Assembly (NCBI RefSeq): GCF_001422325.1
Contig: NZ_LMMR01000006.1
Location: 434,001 to 498,000, forward strand
Direction: 5' to 3'
Source of the DNA: Leifsonia sp. Leaf264
GTDB taxonomy: Bacteria > Actinomycetota > Actinomycetes > Actinomycetales > Microbacteriaceae
DNA: 64,000 bases
The notes beneath the pieces were generated by a model, which saw nothing but the letters and a program-made list of their open reading frames with translations, searched no databases and was not told where the DNA came from. Below are positions 31,699 to 40,547 of this stretch, one piece after another; the first letter of the stretch is position 1; each line of letters opens with the position of its first letter. Both the position numbers and the translations under genes were made by a program.

Positions 31699-31808
31699 CG
31701 GGGTCTCCTGTGGTGTGCGCTTCGGCCGCGGCCTGCGGCCGGGCCTCTGCGAACGGTGATGGGAAAGGGGTGGCGGGGGCCGCATGGACTCGGCCCCCGC
31801 CCGGATGC

Positions 31809-31856
31809 GATCTCGATACGTGTCCTCGCTGCGCTCGGGCACTACTCGATCAGCGG
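31809..31856. repeat. 48-nt dispersed repeat, inverted copy
   Basis: The exact reverse complement of 23622-23669 and 23718-23765. It lies between the binding-protein gene and the first permease gene, a position where structured repeats often stabilise the upstream mRNA and set expression ratios. Confidence 0.85.
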
Positions 31857-31863
31857 GAGAGTG

Positions 31864-33180
31864 CTACTTGACCGTGAAACCGCTGGCCTTCATGTCATCC
31901 AGCGTGATCTTCTGCATCGCCGTGACGGCGTCGAGGAAGGCGCTGGTCTTCTTGGCCTCGGCCGCCTTGGCGAACTCGTCGTTGTAGGCGCTGTAGGCCA
32001 CGTTGACGTTCGGGCCGTAGGTGAACGGCCCGACGGCCTGGGCCGCATCCGCTGCCACATCGTAGAAGTCGGGCTGGTTGCTGAAGAACGCCGGAGCCTC
32101 GGTGAGGGCGGATGCCGCTGCATCCGTCGCCGCCGGGTAGATGCCGGTCTCCTTCACGAGAGCCTTGACGGCCTCGGGGTCGGTGTTCAGCCAGGTCGCG
32201 AACTTCACTGCGGCCGCTGCGTGCTTCGACTGCGTGGTGACGGCCGTCGAGGATCCACCCCAGTTGCCGTTCGACGGTGCCGAGGCGTCCCAGTTGGGAA
32301 GCGGCGCCGCCTTCCACTTGCCGGCGGTGTCGGCGGCGTTGCCCGAGAGCACGCCGGGGCCCCAGACGGCTCCGGTCCAGCCCACCTGGGTGCCGTCGTT
32401 CAGGCCGGCGTTCCACTCGGGGGTGTACATCGGCTTGTTGTCGATCACGCCCTCCTCGACGAGTCCGCCCCAGTACTCGGCGACCTTCTGAGTGGGCTCT
32501 GCGTCGATGTCGACGCCCCAGGCGTCACCGTCGATCGACCACCACGAGGCTCCGGCCTGCTGCGAGAGGCCGGTGAACCAGCCGGCGTCGTTCGCCGAGA
32601 ACGTGCCGAGGTACTTGGTGGGGTCTGCCGCGTGGATCTTGCGGGCTGCATCCGCGTACTCGTCCCACGTGGTGGGAACGCTGATGCCGAGCTGCTGGAA
32701 GATGTCGTCGCGGTAGAAGAACATCATGGGGCCGGTGTCCTGCGGGATGGCGTAGACGGCGTCGCTGCCGAGGGTGACCGAGTTCCAGACGCCGTCGGGG
32801 AAGGTCGAGGCGAGGTCCTTCGCTCCGTCGCCGGCGATGTCGGCGATGGCGTCGGCCGAGACGAGCGTCGGGATCTTCTGGTACTCGGCCTGGATCAGGT
32901 CGGGGGCGCCGCTGCCCGCCTTGATGGCCGTGAGGAGCTTCGTGATGGCCGGGTCTCCGCCGTCCTGCTTGGCGACGGTGACCTGGATGTTCGGGTTGGC
33001 CTTGTTCCAGATGTCGACCACCTTGTCGAGGTTGGGCGCCCAGGCCCAGTAGGTGAGATCCACCTTCTCGTCCGATGATCCGCCGTCGCTGCCAGAATCG
33101 GCCGTGGCCGTGCATCCCGTCATGATGAGCGCTGCTGCGGCGGCTGTTGCAATGGCGCCGATGCGAAGTCGAGCTCGCAT
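31864..33180 (-). CDS. sugar ABC transporter substrate-binding lipoprotein
   Basis: This 438-residue protein begins with a lipoprotein signal peptide, the lipid-carrying Cys being residue 23 in 'LIMTGC', followed by a Ser/Asp/Gly linker. The body is a CUT1 extracellular solute-binding domain ('VDLTYWAWAPNLDKVVDIWNK', 'VTVAKQDGGDPAITKLLTAI', 'DLIQAEYQKIP', 'WNAGLNDGTQVGWTGAVWGP'). Many Trp residues suit sugar stacking. It is the first gene of the importer operon and divergent from the GH42 beta-galactosidase, so the ligand is probably a beta-galactoside or galacto-oligosaccharide. Confidence 0.9.
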   Translation of the reverse strand: MRARLRIGAIATAAAAALIMTGCTATADSGSDGGSSDEKVDLTYWAWAPNLDKVVDIWNKANPNIQVTVAKQDGGDPAITKLLTAIKAGSGAPDLIQAEYQKIPTLVSADAIADIAGDGAKDLASTFPDGVWNSVTLGSDAVYAIPQDTGPMMFFYRDDIFQQLGISVPTTWDEYADAARKIHAADPTKYLGTFSANDAGWFTGLSQQAGASWWSIDGDAWGVDIDAEPTQKVAEYWGGLVEEGVIDNKPMYTPEWNAGLNDGTQVGWTGAVWGPGVLSGNAADTAGKWKAAPLPNWDASAPSNGNWGGSSTAVTTQSKHAAAAVKFATWLNTDPEAVKALVKETGIYPAATDAAASALTEAPAFFSNQPDFYDVAADAAQAVGPFTYGPNVNVAYSAYNDEFAKAAEAKKTSAFLDAVTAMQKITLDDMKASGFTVK

Positions 33181-33293
33181 TTCGTCCTCCTTGTCGAAAG
33201 CTGTGTTGTGCAGGGTTGTGGCACGACCGCTCTCGCTGAGAAGAACGCCGCTGTGCCTGTGAGCGATCCCAGTAACTCACAGACTGAATGGGT

Positions 33294-33345
33294 TGTCAAC
33301 ACGGTTGCAGCCTGCTTTTGCTTGTGTTTGCTTGTGTGCTAGAAC
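33294..33345 (+). promoter_or_regulatory. beta-galactosidase promoter and weak LacI-site candidate
   Basis: TTGCTT (33318-33323), 16-nt spacer, TAGAAC (33340-33345) makes a plausible promoter 31 nt before the gene. TGTCAACACGGTTGCA (33294-33309) is a weak CG-centred imperfect palindrome of the LacI kind between the divergent units. A TTTGCTTGTG direct repeat overlaps the promoter. Confidence 0.4.
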
Positions 33346-33376
33346 TGGGAACGCACACAGTCAAAGGAGATCGTCC

Positions 33377-35524
33377 ATGTCGACCCAGCACACGGGAAGC
33401 CCGCTCGCGGCCCCTGCAGAGCACGCCTTCGACGTGTCCGATCCCGTGACGGATGCCGCGACCGACGCGTCGTCTGCCGCAGCGCGCGACTCCGCCGCCG
33501 CGCCGACGACGTCAGCGCGCTCCGGCTGGATCCCCGGCACCAGCGCCATCCGGTTCGGCGGCGACTACAACCCCGAGCAGTGGCCGCGCGAGACCTGGCT
33601 CGAGGACATCGAGCTGATGCGCGAGGCCGGGGTCAACCTCGTGAGCGTCGGCATCTTCTCCTGGGCGCTCATCGAGCCGCGCGAGGGCGAGTACGACTTC
33701 AGCTTCCTCGACGAGGTGCTCGACCTTCTCGCCGGTGCCGGCATCGACGTCGACCTCGGCACTCCGACGACGGTGCCGCCGGCCTGGTTCTGGAAGAAGT
33801 ACCCGCAGTCGCGTCCGGTCACCCGGGAGGGCGTCACGCTCGGCTTCGGCTCGCGCGGGCTCGTCAGCCCGTCGTCGCCGGAGTACCGGGCGGCATCCGT
33901 CGCCGTCGCCTCGGCCCTCGCCGAGCGTTACGGATCCCACCCCGCCGTGGTGCTCTGGCACGTGCACAACGAGTACGGCGCCCCAATCGGCGAGAGCTAC
34001 GACGACTACTCGGTGCTCGGCTTCAGGCGCTGGCTGCAGGACCGCTACGGATCGCTCGAGCAGCTGAACTCGGCCTGGGGCACGTCGTTCTGGGGCCAGC
34101 GCTACGGGGAGTGGGACGAGATCGACGCCCCGCGGCAGTCGGCCTCCATCTCCAACCCGGCGCAGCGCCTGGACTTCAAGCGGTTCTCCTCGGATGCCCT
34201 CCTCGCCTGCTTCATCGGCGAGCGCGACGCCATCCGCCGGCACGCGCCGCAGCCCATCACCACCAACTTCATGGCCACGAGTTGCCCCTCGGTCGACTAC
34301 TGGACGTGGGCGCGCGAGGTCGACATCGTCTCCAACGACCACTACCTCACCGCCGAACGCGACGACAACCACGTGATGCTGGCGATGGACGCCGACTTCA
34401 CCCGCTCTCTCGCCGGCGGCAGGCCGTGGATCCTCATGGAGCACTCCACCTCGGCGGTCAACTGGCAGCCGCGCAACATCGCCAAGCGCTCGGGCGAGCT
34501 CGCCCGCAACAGCCTCTCCCACGTGGCGCGCGGGTCGGACGCCGTGCTGTTCTTCCAGTTCCGGGCCAGCCGCTTCGGTGCCGAGAAGTTCCACTCCGCG
34601 ATGCTCCCCCACGCCGGCACCTCCTCTCGCACCTGGCGCGAGGTGGTGCAGCTCGGCTCGCTTCTGGGCGCCGCATCGTCGCTGCGCGGCTCACGGGTCG
34701 AGGCATCCGTCGCCATCGTGTGGAGCACCGAATCGTTCTGGGCGCAGGACCTCGAGTGGCGGCCCTCGGTCGACCTCGCCCACCGCGAGCGCATGGAGGC
34801 GTTCTACACCGCGCTGTGGAACCTCGGCGTGACCGTCGACTACGTGCACCCGTCGGCCGATCTCTCCGGCTACGCCGTGGTGTTCGCGCCGTCGCTCTAC
34901 CTGCTCGACGACGAGGGCTCCTCCAACCTGCGCGGCTACGTCGCCGGTGGAGGAACCCTCGCCGTGTCGTACTTCTCCGGCATCGTGTCGTCGAACGACG
35001 ACGTGCCGGCCGGCGCCTATCCCGGCCAGTTGCGCGAGGTGCTCGGACTCTCGATCGAGGAGTTCCTGCCGCTGAAGTCCGGCGACACCGTCGGACTGTC
35101 CGGAGCGACGGATGCGGCATGGACCGGTTCCGTCTGGAGCGACGCCATCGTCCTCGAGGGCGCAACCGCGGTGAGCAGCTACGTCGACGGACCTGCCGCC
35201 GGGCAGCCGGCGATCACGGTCAACGACTCCGGTGACGGCTCGGCCTGGTACCTCTCGACCCGCCTCGACGGCGCCGACCTAGAGGGCTTCGTCGTCGACG
35301 TGCTCACCTCTGCCGGCGTCGCCGTGCAGCCCCCTGTCGTCGGCCTCGAGCGGGTCACTCGGGTCGCCGACGACGGCACGCGCTACACCGTCGTGATCAA
35401 CCACGCCGAGACGTCCGCCTCCGTCGGCATCGAGGGAACCGACCTGGCGACAGGCGAACCCGTCGCCGCCGACGCCGTGGTGGCGGGCGGGGCCGTGCGC
35501 ATCATCCGGGAGTCCAGGCACTGA
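33377..35524 (+). CDS. GH42 beta-galactosidase
   Basis: This 715-residue enzyme starts at ATG after AAAGGAGA. GH42 signatures: 'GGDYNPEQWPRETWLEDIELM' start at about 61, acid/base Glu199 in 'WHVHNEYG', nucleophile Glu355 in 'ILMEHSTSAVNWQ', then the trimerisation (beta-galactosidase) domain and a C-terminal beta domain. The first about 50 residues are an Ala/Thr/Asp-rich extension not usual in the family. The Cys cluster that binds zinc in some GH42 enzymes ('CYC') is missing after Glu199. No signal peptide: it hydrolyses galactosides in the cytoplasm after import by the divergent ABC system. Confidence 0.93.
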   Translation: MSTQHTGSPLAAPAEHAFDVSDPVTDAATDASSAAARDSAAAPTTSARSGWIPGTSAIRFGGDYNPEQWPRETWLEDIELMREAGVNLVSVGIFSWALIEPREGEYDFSFLDEVLDLLAGAGIDVDLGTPTTVPPAWFWKKYPQSRPVTREGVTLGFGSRGLVSPSSPEYRAASVAVASALAERYGSHPAVVLWHVHNEYGAPIGESYDDYSVLGFRRWLQDRYGSLEQLNSAWGTSFWGQRYGEWDEIDAPRQSASISNPAQRLDFKRFSSDALLACFIGERDAIRRHAPQPITTNFMATSCPSVDYWTWAREVDIVSNDHYLTAERDDNHVMLAMDADFTRSLAGGRPWILMEHSTSAVNWQPRNIAKRSGELARNSLSHVARGSDAVLFFQFRASRFGAEKFHSAMLPHAGTSSRTWREVVQLGSLLGAASSLRGSRVEASVAIVWSTESFWAQDLEWRPSVDLAHRERMEAFYTALWNLGVTVDYVHPSADLSGYAVVFAPSLYLLDDEGSSNLRGYVAGGGTLAVSYFSGIVSSNDDVPAGAYPGQLREVLGLSIEEFLPLKSGDTVGLSGATDAAWTGSVWSDAIVLEGATAVSSYVDGPAAGQPAITVNDSGDGSAWYLSTRLDGADLEGFVVDVLTSAGVAVQPPVVGLERVTRVADDGTRYTVVINHAETSASVGIEGTDLATGEPVAADAVVAGGAVRIIRESRH

Positions 35525-35529
35525 GAACG

Positions 35530-35615
35530 GCGCACAATTCAGGCTCGAATCCCTGTGACGGGCGTGGCGCGCGTCCGAGCGCGGCGTGGCGCGCGGTCCC
35601 GCCTGAATTGAGCGC
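35530..35615. repeat. extragenic inverted-repeat element (86 nt)
   Basis: GCGC-A-CAATTCAGGC (35530-35544) against GCCTGAATTG-A-GCGC (35601-35615). Inside lie two direct copies of GGCGTGGCGCGCG (35561-35573, 35583-35595). It starts 6 nt after the beta-galactosidase stop codon. Confidence 0.8.
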
Positions 35616-35828
35616 ATCGGTACCTCATGGGACCGGCTGCGGATGCTGCGCGCGACTACACCATCGCGGCTCTCTCGTCGCAGGATCTGCGGTTTCATGT
35701 CACCCGTTTGTGGGACATCGACGTTCTTGGCCCTGCACCCTTGCAGGCTGCGACGAAGCGGTGGTTTGATCGCGAAACATACGCCGGAGTTCACCGGCGC
35801 GCACTCCTACTACGACGTCAGGAAAGAC

Positions 35829-37586
35829 ATGCGCAGATACAGAACCATCGCAGTGACATCAGCACTCGCTCTCGCCCTCACCGCCCTGGCCGCGGCTCCG
35901 GCCGGGGCCGCCACGACAGAGGCGACGGGAGAGCAGGAGTTCGTCGTGCTCTTCGCCGAGGGCACGTCCACGGATGCCGCTCACGCGGCTGTGGCCGCAG
36001 CCGGCGGCACGATCGTCTCGGAGAACACCGATGTCGGGGTCGCGACGGTGCGCACCACCGATGCCGACTTCGCCACGGATGCCGCTTCCCAGAAGGCCAT
36101 CGCCGGCACGGCGCAGAACCGCGTCATCGCCGACGTGCCTGCCGCCCGTTCGGCATCAGGCGACGCCAAGAAGGTCGACGAGGCCGAAGCCGCCGTGCGC
36201 GAGGCCACCGGTTCAGCGAAGGCCGCCGCCAAGGCCCCGGCAGCGAAGAAGGGCACGGCCGCGGCCGAACCGCTCGCATCGCTGCAGTGGGACATGAAGC
36301 AGATCGGCGCGACGACCGATGGCTCCTACAAGTACGAGAAGGGGAGCAAGAAGGTCCTCGTGGGCATCATCGACACCGGTGTCGACGGATCGCATCCCGA
36401 CATCGCGCCGAACTTCGACGCCAAGGACAGCCGCAACTTCACCGTCGACGTGCCCGTCGACGCCAACGGCGCCACCATCGACGGACCATGCGAGGAGGAG
36501 CCGGACCAGTCCTGCACCGACCCGGCCGACGTCGACGAAAACGGTCACGGAACCCACGTCGCCTCGACGATCGGCTCGCCGATCAACGGCATCGGGATCG
36601 CCGGGGTCGCACCGAACGTGTCGCTGGTGAACCTGCGCGCCGGACAGGACTCGGGATACTTCTTCCTGCAGCCGTCGCTCGACGCCCTCACCTACGCCGG
36701 CAAGCTCGGCGTCGACGTCGTGAACATGAGCTACTACGTCGACCCGTGGCTGTTCAACTGCACGAACAACTCGGCGGACTCCCCCGCCGACCAGCAGGAG
36801 CAGAAGACCATCATCACGGCCATGCAGCGTGCGCTCGACTTCGCCCGGCTGCGCGGAGTGACGTTGATCTCCGCTGCCGGCAACGGTGCGACCGACTACA
36901 CCAAGGCACTCACGGACTCGGGCAGCCCCGACTTCGCCGACGTTCCCGGTGAGGTGGCGTACACGCGCGACCTGCTCGACCCCGCGAACTGCGTCTCGAT
37001 GCCGTCCGAGGGCAAGGGCGTGATCTCGGTCAGCAGCACCGGCCAGACCAAGCGCAAGGCGTACTACTCCGACTACGGCAACGGCTACGTCGACGTCGCG
37101 GCTCCCGGTGGCGACGTCTACGACACCCCGGCCGGAACACGCGACCTCGCCGGCGGCATCCTCGCGGCCTACCCCGCGAACGTCGCCCTGGCCGAGGGCG
37201 CCATCGACGATGCGGGCAACGTGATCGCACCGTGGGCCGTGAAGAGCTGCGACGCATCCGGGAAGACCTGCGGGTACTACCAGTACCTGCAGGGCACCTC
37301 GATGGCGTCGCCGCACGCCGTCGGAGTCGCGGCGCTCATCGTGAGCAAGTACGGCCTGCCCGACATCATCCGTGGCGGCAAGTACCTGCCGCCCCAGCTG
37401 GTGGAGGCGCGACTCAAGCAGAGCGCCGTCGCCACGGCCTGCCCGGTTCCGGCGGCGTACACCTACACGCGCACGCTGCTCTCGGGTGCTGTCGTCACCG
37501 ACACCCACACCTGCGAGGGCACGAAGGCGAAGAACGGGTTCTACGGATCCGGCATCGTCAACGCGCTGCGGGCCGTGGGCCACTGA
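35829..37586 (+). CDS. secreted subtilisin-like serine protease (S8)
   Basis: This 585-residue protease begins 'MRRYRTIAVTSALALALTAL', a signal peptide ending near residue 28, then an I9-like propeptide (about 36-102, 'EFVVLFAEGTSTDAAHAAV'), an Ala/Lys linker, and the peptidase domain with Asp182 ('GIIDTGVDGSHPDI'), His240 ('NGHGTHVAS') and Ser491 ('GTSMASPHA'). Internal Cys pairs suggest disulfides. In-frame starts upstream would precede the signal peptide and are rejected. There is no C-terminal anchor, so it should be released. AGGAAAG is close upstream of the ATG. A strong terminator follows. Confidence 0.92.
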   Translation: MRRYRTIAVTSALALALTALAAAPAGAATTEATGEQEFVVLFAEGTSTDAAHAAVAAAGGTIVSENTDVGVATVRTTDADFATDAASQKAIAGTAQNRVIADVPAARSASGDAKKVDEAEAAVREATGSAKAAAKAPAAKKGTAAAEPLASLQWDMKQIGATTDGSYKYEKGSKKVLVGIIDTGVDGSHPDIAPNFDAKDSRNFTVDVPVDANGATIDGPCEEEPDQSCTDPADVDENGHGTHVASTIGSPINGIGIAGVAPNVSLVNLRAGQDSGYFFLQPSLDALTYAGKLGVDVVNMSYYVDPWLFNCTNNSADSPADQQEQKTIITAMQRALDFARLRGVTLISAAGNGATDYTKALTDSGSPDFADVPGEVAYTRDLLDPANCVSMPSEGKGVISVSSTGQTKRKAYYSDYGNGYVDVAAPGGDVYDTPAGTRDLAGGILAAYPANVALAEGAIDDAGNVIAPWAVKSCDASGKTCGYYQYLQGTSMASPHAVGVAALIVSKYGLPDIIRGGKYLPPQLVEARLKQSAVATACPVPAAYTYTRTLLSGAVVTDTHTCEGTKAKNGFYGSGIVNALRAVGH

Positions 37587-37613
37587 TCGCGGCGTCGCGC
37601 TGAACAGCGATGC

Positions 37614-37641
37614 GGGGCCGGCCTTCGGGTCGGCCCCGTTT
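37614..37641 (+). terminator. terminator of the S8 protease gene
   Basis: GGGGCCGGCC (37614-37623), loop TTCG, GGTCGGCCCC (37628-37637), then GTTT. A tetraloop stem with one G-U pair and a short U-tract. Confidence 0.8.
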
Positions 37642-37684
37642 CCGTGCGCCGGCGCGGACCTGCGGTATCCGGTCGCCCGCACCG

Positions 37685-37761
37685 CGACGTGAATGCAGGA
37701 CCAGGCCCGACACAGGCGCCATATGGGGGCAAGTCGACTCTCATCCTGCATTCGCACGTCG
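37685..37761. repeat. extragenic inverted-repeat element (77 nt)
   Basis: CGACGTGAATGCAGGA (37685-37700) pairs with TCCTGCATTCGCACGTCG (37744-37761) with a two-base bulge. It is intergenic between convergent genes and shares the architecture, not the sequence, of the elements at 7844, 14616, 35530 and 41197. Confidence 0.75.
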
Positions 37762-37777
37762 ATCGGGCGGGGCGGAT

Positions 37778-37840
37778 GCTCGGGGCTCGGGGCTCGGGGC
37801 TCGGGGCTCGGGGCTCGGTGCTCGGTGCTCGGGCTCGGGG
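37778..37840. repeat. heptanucleotide tandem array
   Basis: Eight contiguous units of GCTCGGG or GCTCGGT (37778-37833) and a partial ninth. It ends 18 nt before the stop codon of the yjbR-like gene on the other strand. A short array of this kind is prone to slippage and likely differs in length between strains. Confidence 0.85.
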
Positions 37841-37857
37841 CCCGGGCCCGGCAGCGC

Positions 37858-38250
37858 TCAGTCGGGGTGATCCGCCAGCCAGCGCGAGGCCAGCTTCGGC
37901 GGAGCCACGGCGAACCACGCCTCCACCACGAGTTCCTCGAGGCGACGCTGCTGGATGCGGTCGAGCCACACCAGGATCGCCGGGAAGTCGACGAAGTGCG
38001 GCGTGGTGAGGAACACGTCGGCGTCCTCCTCGAGCAGGGCGAGCTTGGTCGCCTCGTCGTCGACCCGCGCCCCGAGCACGGGCTCCTCCTGCTCGACGAG
38101 GCCCAGGTGCACGAGCTCCTTCTTGCGCAACGGCCGCTCCCACACGAAGCCCTTGTCGTGCACCCGCCAGTGCGCGCTGCCCCAGCTCACGGCCTCGGTC
38201 GTATCGGGCAGCTCGAGCGCGAGCCGCCGCACCTCGTCCCAGTCGGCCAT
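37858..38250 (-). CDS. MmcQ/YjbR family protein
   Basis: This 130-residue protein begins 'MADWDEVRRLALELPDTTEA', the typical YjbR start, with 'SWGSAHWRVHDKGFVWERPL' and the C-terminal 'LVVEAWFAVAPPKLASRWLADHP', which matches the 'ELIEEAWRLVAPKRL' helix of the family. The fold is a CyaY-like DNA-binding candidate; its role is unsettled. TACCGT (minus strand; plus 38258-38263) lies 7 nt before ATG without a ribosome site, so the mRNA is likely leaderless. The 3' side abuts the heptamer array. Confidence 0.82.
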   Translation of the reverse strand: MADWDEVRRLALELPDTTEAVSWGSAHWRVHDKGFVWERPLRKKELVHLGLVEQEEPVLGARVDDEATKLALLEEDADVFLTTPHFVDFPAILVWLDRIQQRRLEELVVEAWFAVAPPKLASRWLADHPD

Positions 38251-38283
38251 GTTCGCCACGGTACGCCCGCGCACCCGCGGCTG

Positions 38284-39858
38284 TCACCTGGTGCTGGTCG
38301 CGGATCCTGACGACGAGGCCGTGTCGGGCACTGGAGCCGTCGGGACGGATGCCGCGGACTCCGACGCGGCCGCAGGCGCGACGGGTGCAGCGGACGCCGC
38401 AGGCACGGCGGGCGCGGAGGAGGCCGCAGGCGGAGCAGGTGCAACGGCCGCGGGCGCAGCGGCATCCGTCATCGCGCGGCCCGGCAGCCACAGCGACACC
38501 CCGGCTGCCACGACGGTGAAGCCGACGGCCCACCAGAACGCGCCGTCGAAGCCACGCTCCACGTCGGCCGTGCTGGTCGCCGACGCCGTCGAGAGCTCGA
38601 GGATGACGGCGAGGATCGCGACGCCGAACGATCCGCCGATCTGCTGGGCGAGCCGCGTGATGATGCTGGCGTGCGGAACCTCCGCGCGCTCGAGCCCGAT
38701 GAAGGCGACGGACATCACCGGGATCATGACGGTGCCCAGCCCGATTCCCCGCACGACGAGCACGAGCATGAGCCACAGCTCGTTCGTCGATCCGTCGGCG
38801 AACGCGAACGGCACTGTCGCGAGCCCCAGAACGACGAACCCGACCACGGTCACCCACCGTGCGCCGATGGAGTCGGTCAGGCGCCCGGCCAGGGTGCGGC
38901 TGAGGAGCGCTCCGACTCCTTGGGGAATGAGGAGGAGGCCGGCCGCCAGGGCATCCGTTCCCTTCACGTTCTGGAAGTACAGCGGCAGCAGCAGCATCGA
39001 GCCGTACAGCGATGCTCCCGAGAGGAACAGCACGACCGACGACGATGCCACCGATCGGCGGCCCAGAAGCCTGATGTCGACGAGAGCGTCACCGCGCCGC
39101 TGCAGCGCCGAGAACACGAAGGCCACGAGCAGTGCGGCACCGGCGAGCGCGGGGGCCCATACGTCGGCCCGACCGAAGCCGCCGTCCTTGCCGACGTTCG
39201 AGAGTCCGTAGAGGATGCCGACGAGGGCCGGGGAGAGCAGCAGCAGGCCGCGCAGATCCAGCCTGACGCCGCCGCGCGGGCCGTCAGCCGGCAGGAAGCG
39301 CCAGGCCAGGGCGAGCCCGACGAGGCAGAACGGCACGTTGACCCAGAACATCCAGCGCCAGTCGAGCGTCGTGAGGATGACGCCGCCGAGCGCCGGGCCG
39401 AGGATGGGACCGAGCGCGGCCGGCAGGCTCACGACGGCCATGAGACGACCGATCGACCTGCCGCCCGCCGCCTGCATGACGAGGGTCGCCATCAGCGGCA
39501 GCATGAGTCCGCCGCCGACGCCCTGCAGCACGCGGAAGGCGATCAGGCTCGGCGCATTCCAGGCGAGCGAACAGGCGACGGACCCGCTCAGGAAGATGGT
39601 GAGGGCGATCATCCACAGGCGCTTGCCACCGAGCTTGGCCTGCGCCCACCCGACCACGGGGATCGTCACGCCCAACGCGAGCAGGTATCCCGTGCTCACC
39701 CACTGGATGACGGCGACGGAGGCATCCAGATCCGTCGCGAGAGTGTGCAGTGCGACGCTCACGATGGTGCTGTCGAAGATGACGGCGAGGCCGCCTGTCA
39801 CCAAGACGAGTGCGATGGTGAGCACACCGCGATCGAGCTTCTCGGGCGCCTGCGGCAT
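38284..39858 (-). CDS. DHA2-family MFS multidrug exporter (EmrB/QacA type)
   Basis: This 524-residue protein has fourteen predicted membrane segments with DHA2 motifs: 'FDSTIVSVALHTLATDLDAS' (motif D1), 'GWAQAKLGGKRLW' (motif A) and 'RVLQGVGGGLMLPL' (motif B), 'LGPILGPALGGVI' (motif C). It exports drugs or toxic compounds in exchange for protons. The last 60 residues are an Ala/Pro/Val/Ser-rich cytoplasmic tail, unusual for the family. Ribosome site CCAGGAGG is strong. It is divergent from a TetR gene with two palindromes between, so induction by a ligand of that regulator is expected. Confidence 0.9.
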   Translation of the reverse strand: MPQAPEKLDRGVLTIALVLVTGGLAVIFDSTIVSVALHTLATDLDASVAVIQWVSTGYLLALGVTIPVVGWAQAKLGGKRLWMIALTIFLSGSVACSLAWNAPSLIAFRVLQGVGGGLMLPLMATLVMQAAGGRSIGRLMAVVSLPAALGPILGPALGGVILTTLDWRWMFWVNVPFCLVGLALAWRFLPADGPRGGVRLDLRGLLLLSPALVGILYGLSNVGKDGGFGRADVWAPALAGAALLVAFVFSALQRRGDALVDIRLLGRRSVASSSVVLFLSGASLYGSMLLLPLYFQNVKGTDALAAGLLLIPQGVGALLSRTLAGRLTDSIGARWVTVVGFVVLGLATVPFAFADGSTNELWLMLVLVVRGIGLGTVMIPVMSVAFIGLERAEVPHASIITRLAQQIGGSFGVAILAVILELSTASATSTADVERGFDGAFWWAVGFTVVAAGVSLWLPGRAMTDAAAPAAVAPAPPAASSAPAVPAASAAPVAPAAASESAASVPTAPVPDTASSSGSATSTR

Positions 39859-39879
39859 CCTGTCCTCCTGGAGAAATTA

Positions 39880-39941
39880 AGATACAGACATGTATCTCAA
39901 CGGATGCTACTCCGCCGCGCTAAGATACACAAATGGATCTT
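39880..39941. promoter_or_regulatory. paired TetR operator candidates
   Basis: Site 1: AGATACA-GACA-TGTATCT (39880-39897), perfect 7-bp arms, near the MFS start. Site 2: AAGATACA-CAAA-TGGATCTT (39922-39941), 8-bp arms with one mismatch, overlapping the tetR -10 (TAAGAT, 39921-39926) and its start codon (39933). Centres are 43 bp apart, about four turns. Confidence 0.75.
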
Positions 39942-40547
39942 GCGGACACCCCCAAGCGTCGGCGCGGGCAGGAGCTCGAGGACGCCCTGCTGGCCGCGGC
40001 GTGGGAGCAGCTGACCGAGGGCGGGTACAGCGCCTTCACCATCGAAGCCGTCGCCGAGCGTGCCCAGACCAGTCGCCCCGTGATCTACCGACGCTGGCCT
40101 GACCGCAACGCCCTGGTGCTCGCCGCCCTGCGCTTCGGCATCGTGCGTGACCGCGTCGAGGCGCCGGACACCGGCACGCTGCGCGGCGACCTCGTGGAGA
40201 CGCTGCGGCTCTGGAACATCGCACGCACGCCGCTCATCCCGCTGGTGAGCGTGCAGCTCGGCGCCTACTACGCCGAGACCGGAACGACCTTCGCCGACAT
40301 CCGCCAGTCGATCATCGGCGAACGCAGCGACGGCGGCGAGATGAACGTGATCTACGAGCGCGCCATCGCCCGCGGCGAGATCGACCCGAACCGCCTGACC
40401 CCCCGCATAGCCACCCTGCCGTTCGACCTGTTCCGGCACGACGTGCTCATGACGCTGAAGCCGATCACCGACACCGTCATCGACGAGATCGTCGACGAGG
40501 TGTTCCTGCCGCTGGTGCGGCCGGACGCAGCGCCGGTCGAGGGCTAG
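39933..40547 (+). CDS. TetR-family repressor of the MFS exporter
   Basis: This 204-residue protein has a TetR N-terminal helix-turn-helix ('AFTIEAVAERAQTSRPVIYRRW', about 34-55) and a helical ligand domain of the TetR_C_16/AcrR kind. It is divergent from the MFS gene. TAAGAT lies 6 nt before ATG, so the mRNA is leaderless, and the second operator covers both the -10 and the start codon, a tight autoregulatory arrangement. Its stop codon shares CTAG with the stop of the convergent Hcp gene. Confidence 0.9.
   Translation: MDLADTPKRRRGQELEDALLAAAWEQLTEGGYSAFTIEAVAERAQTSRPVIYRRWPDRNALVLAALRFGIVRDRVEAPDTGTLRGDLVETLRLWNIARTPLIPLVSVQLGAYYAETGTTFADIRQSIIGERSDGGEMNVIYERAIARGEIDPNRLTPRIATLPFDLFRHDVLMTLKPITDTVIDEIVDEVFLPLVRPDAAPVEG

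Noticed and set aside
29752-33078. 1108-codon plus-strand open frame across the sugar importer genes
   Set aside because: It is antisense to three well-supported ABC genes, with His/Gln/Arg-rich nonsense composition.
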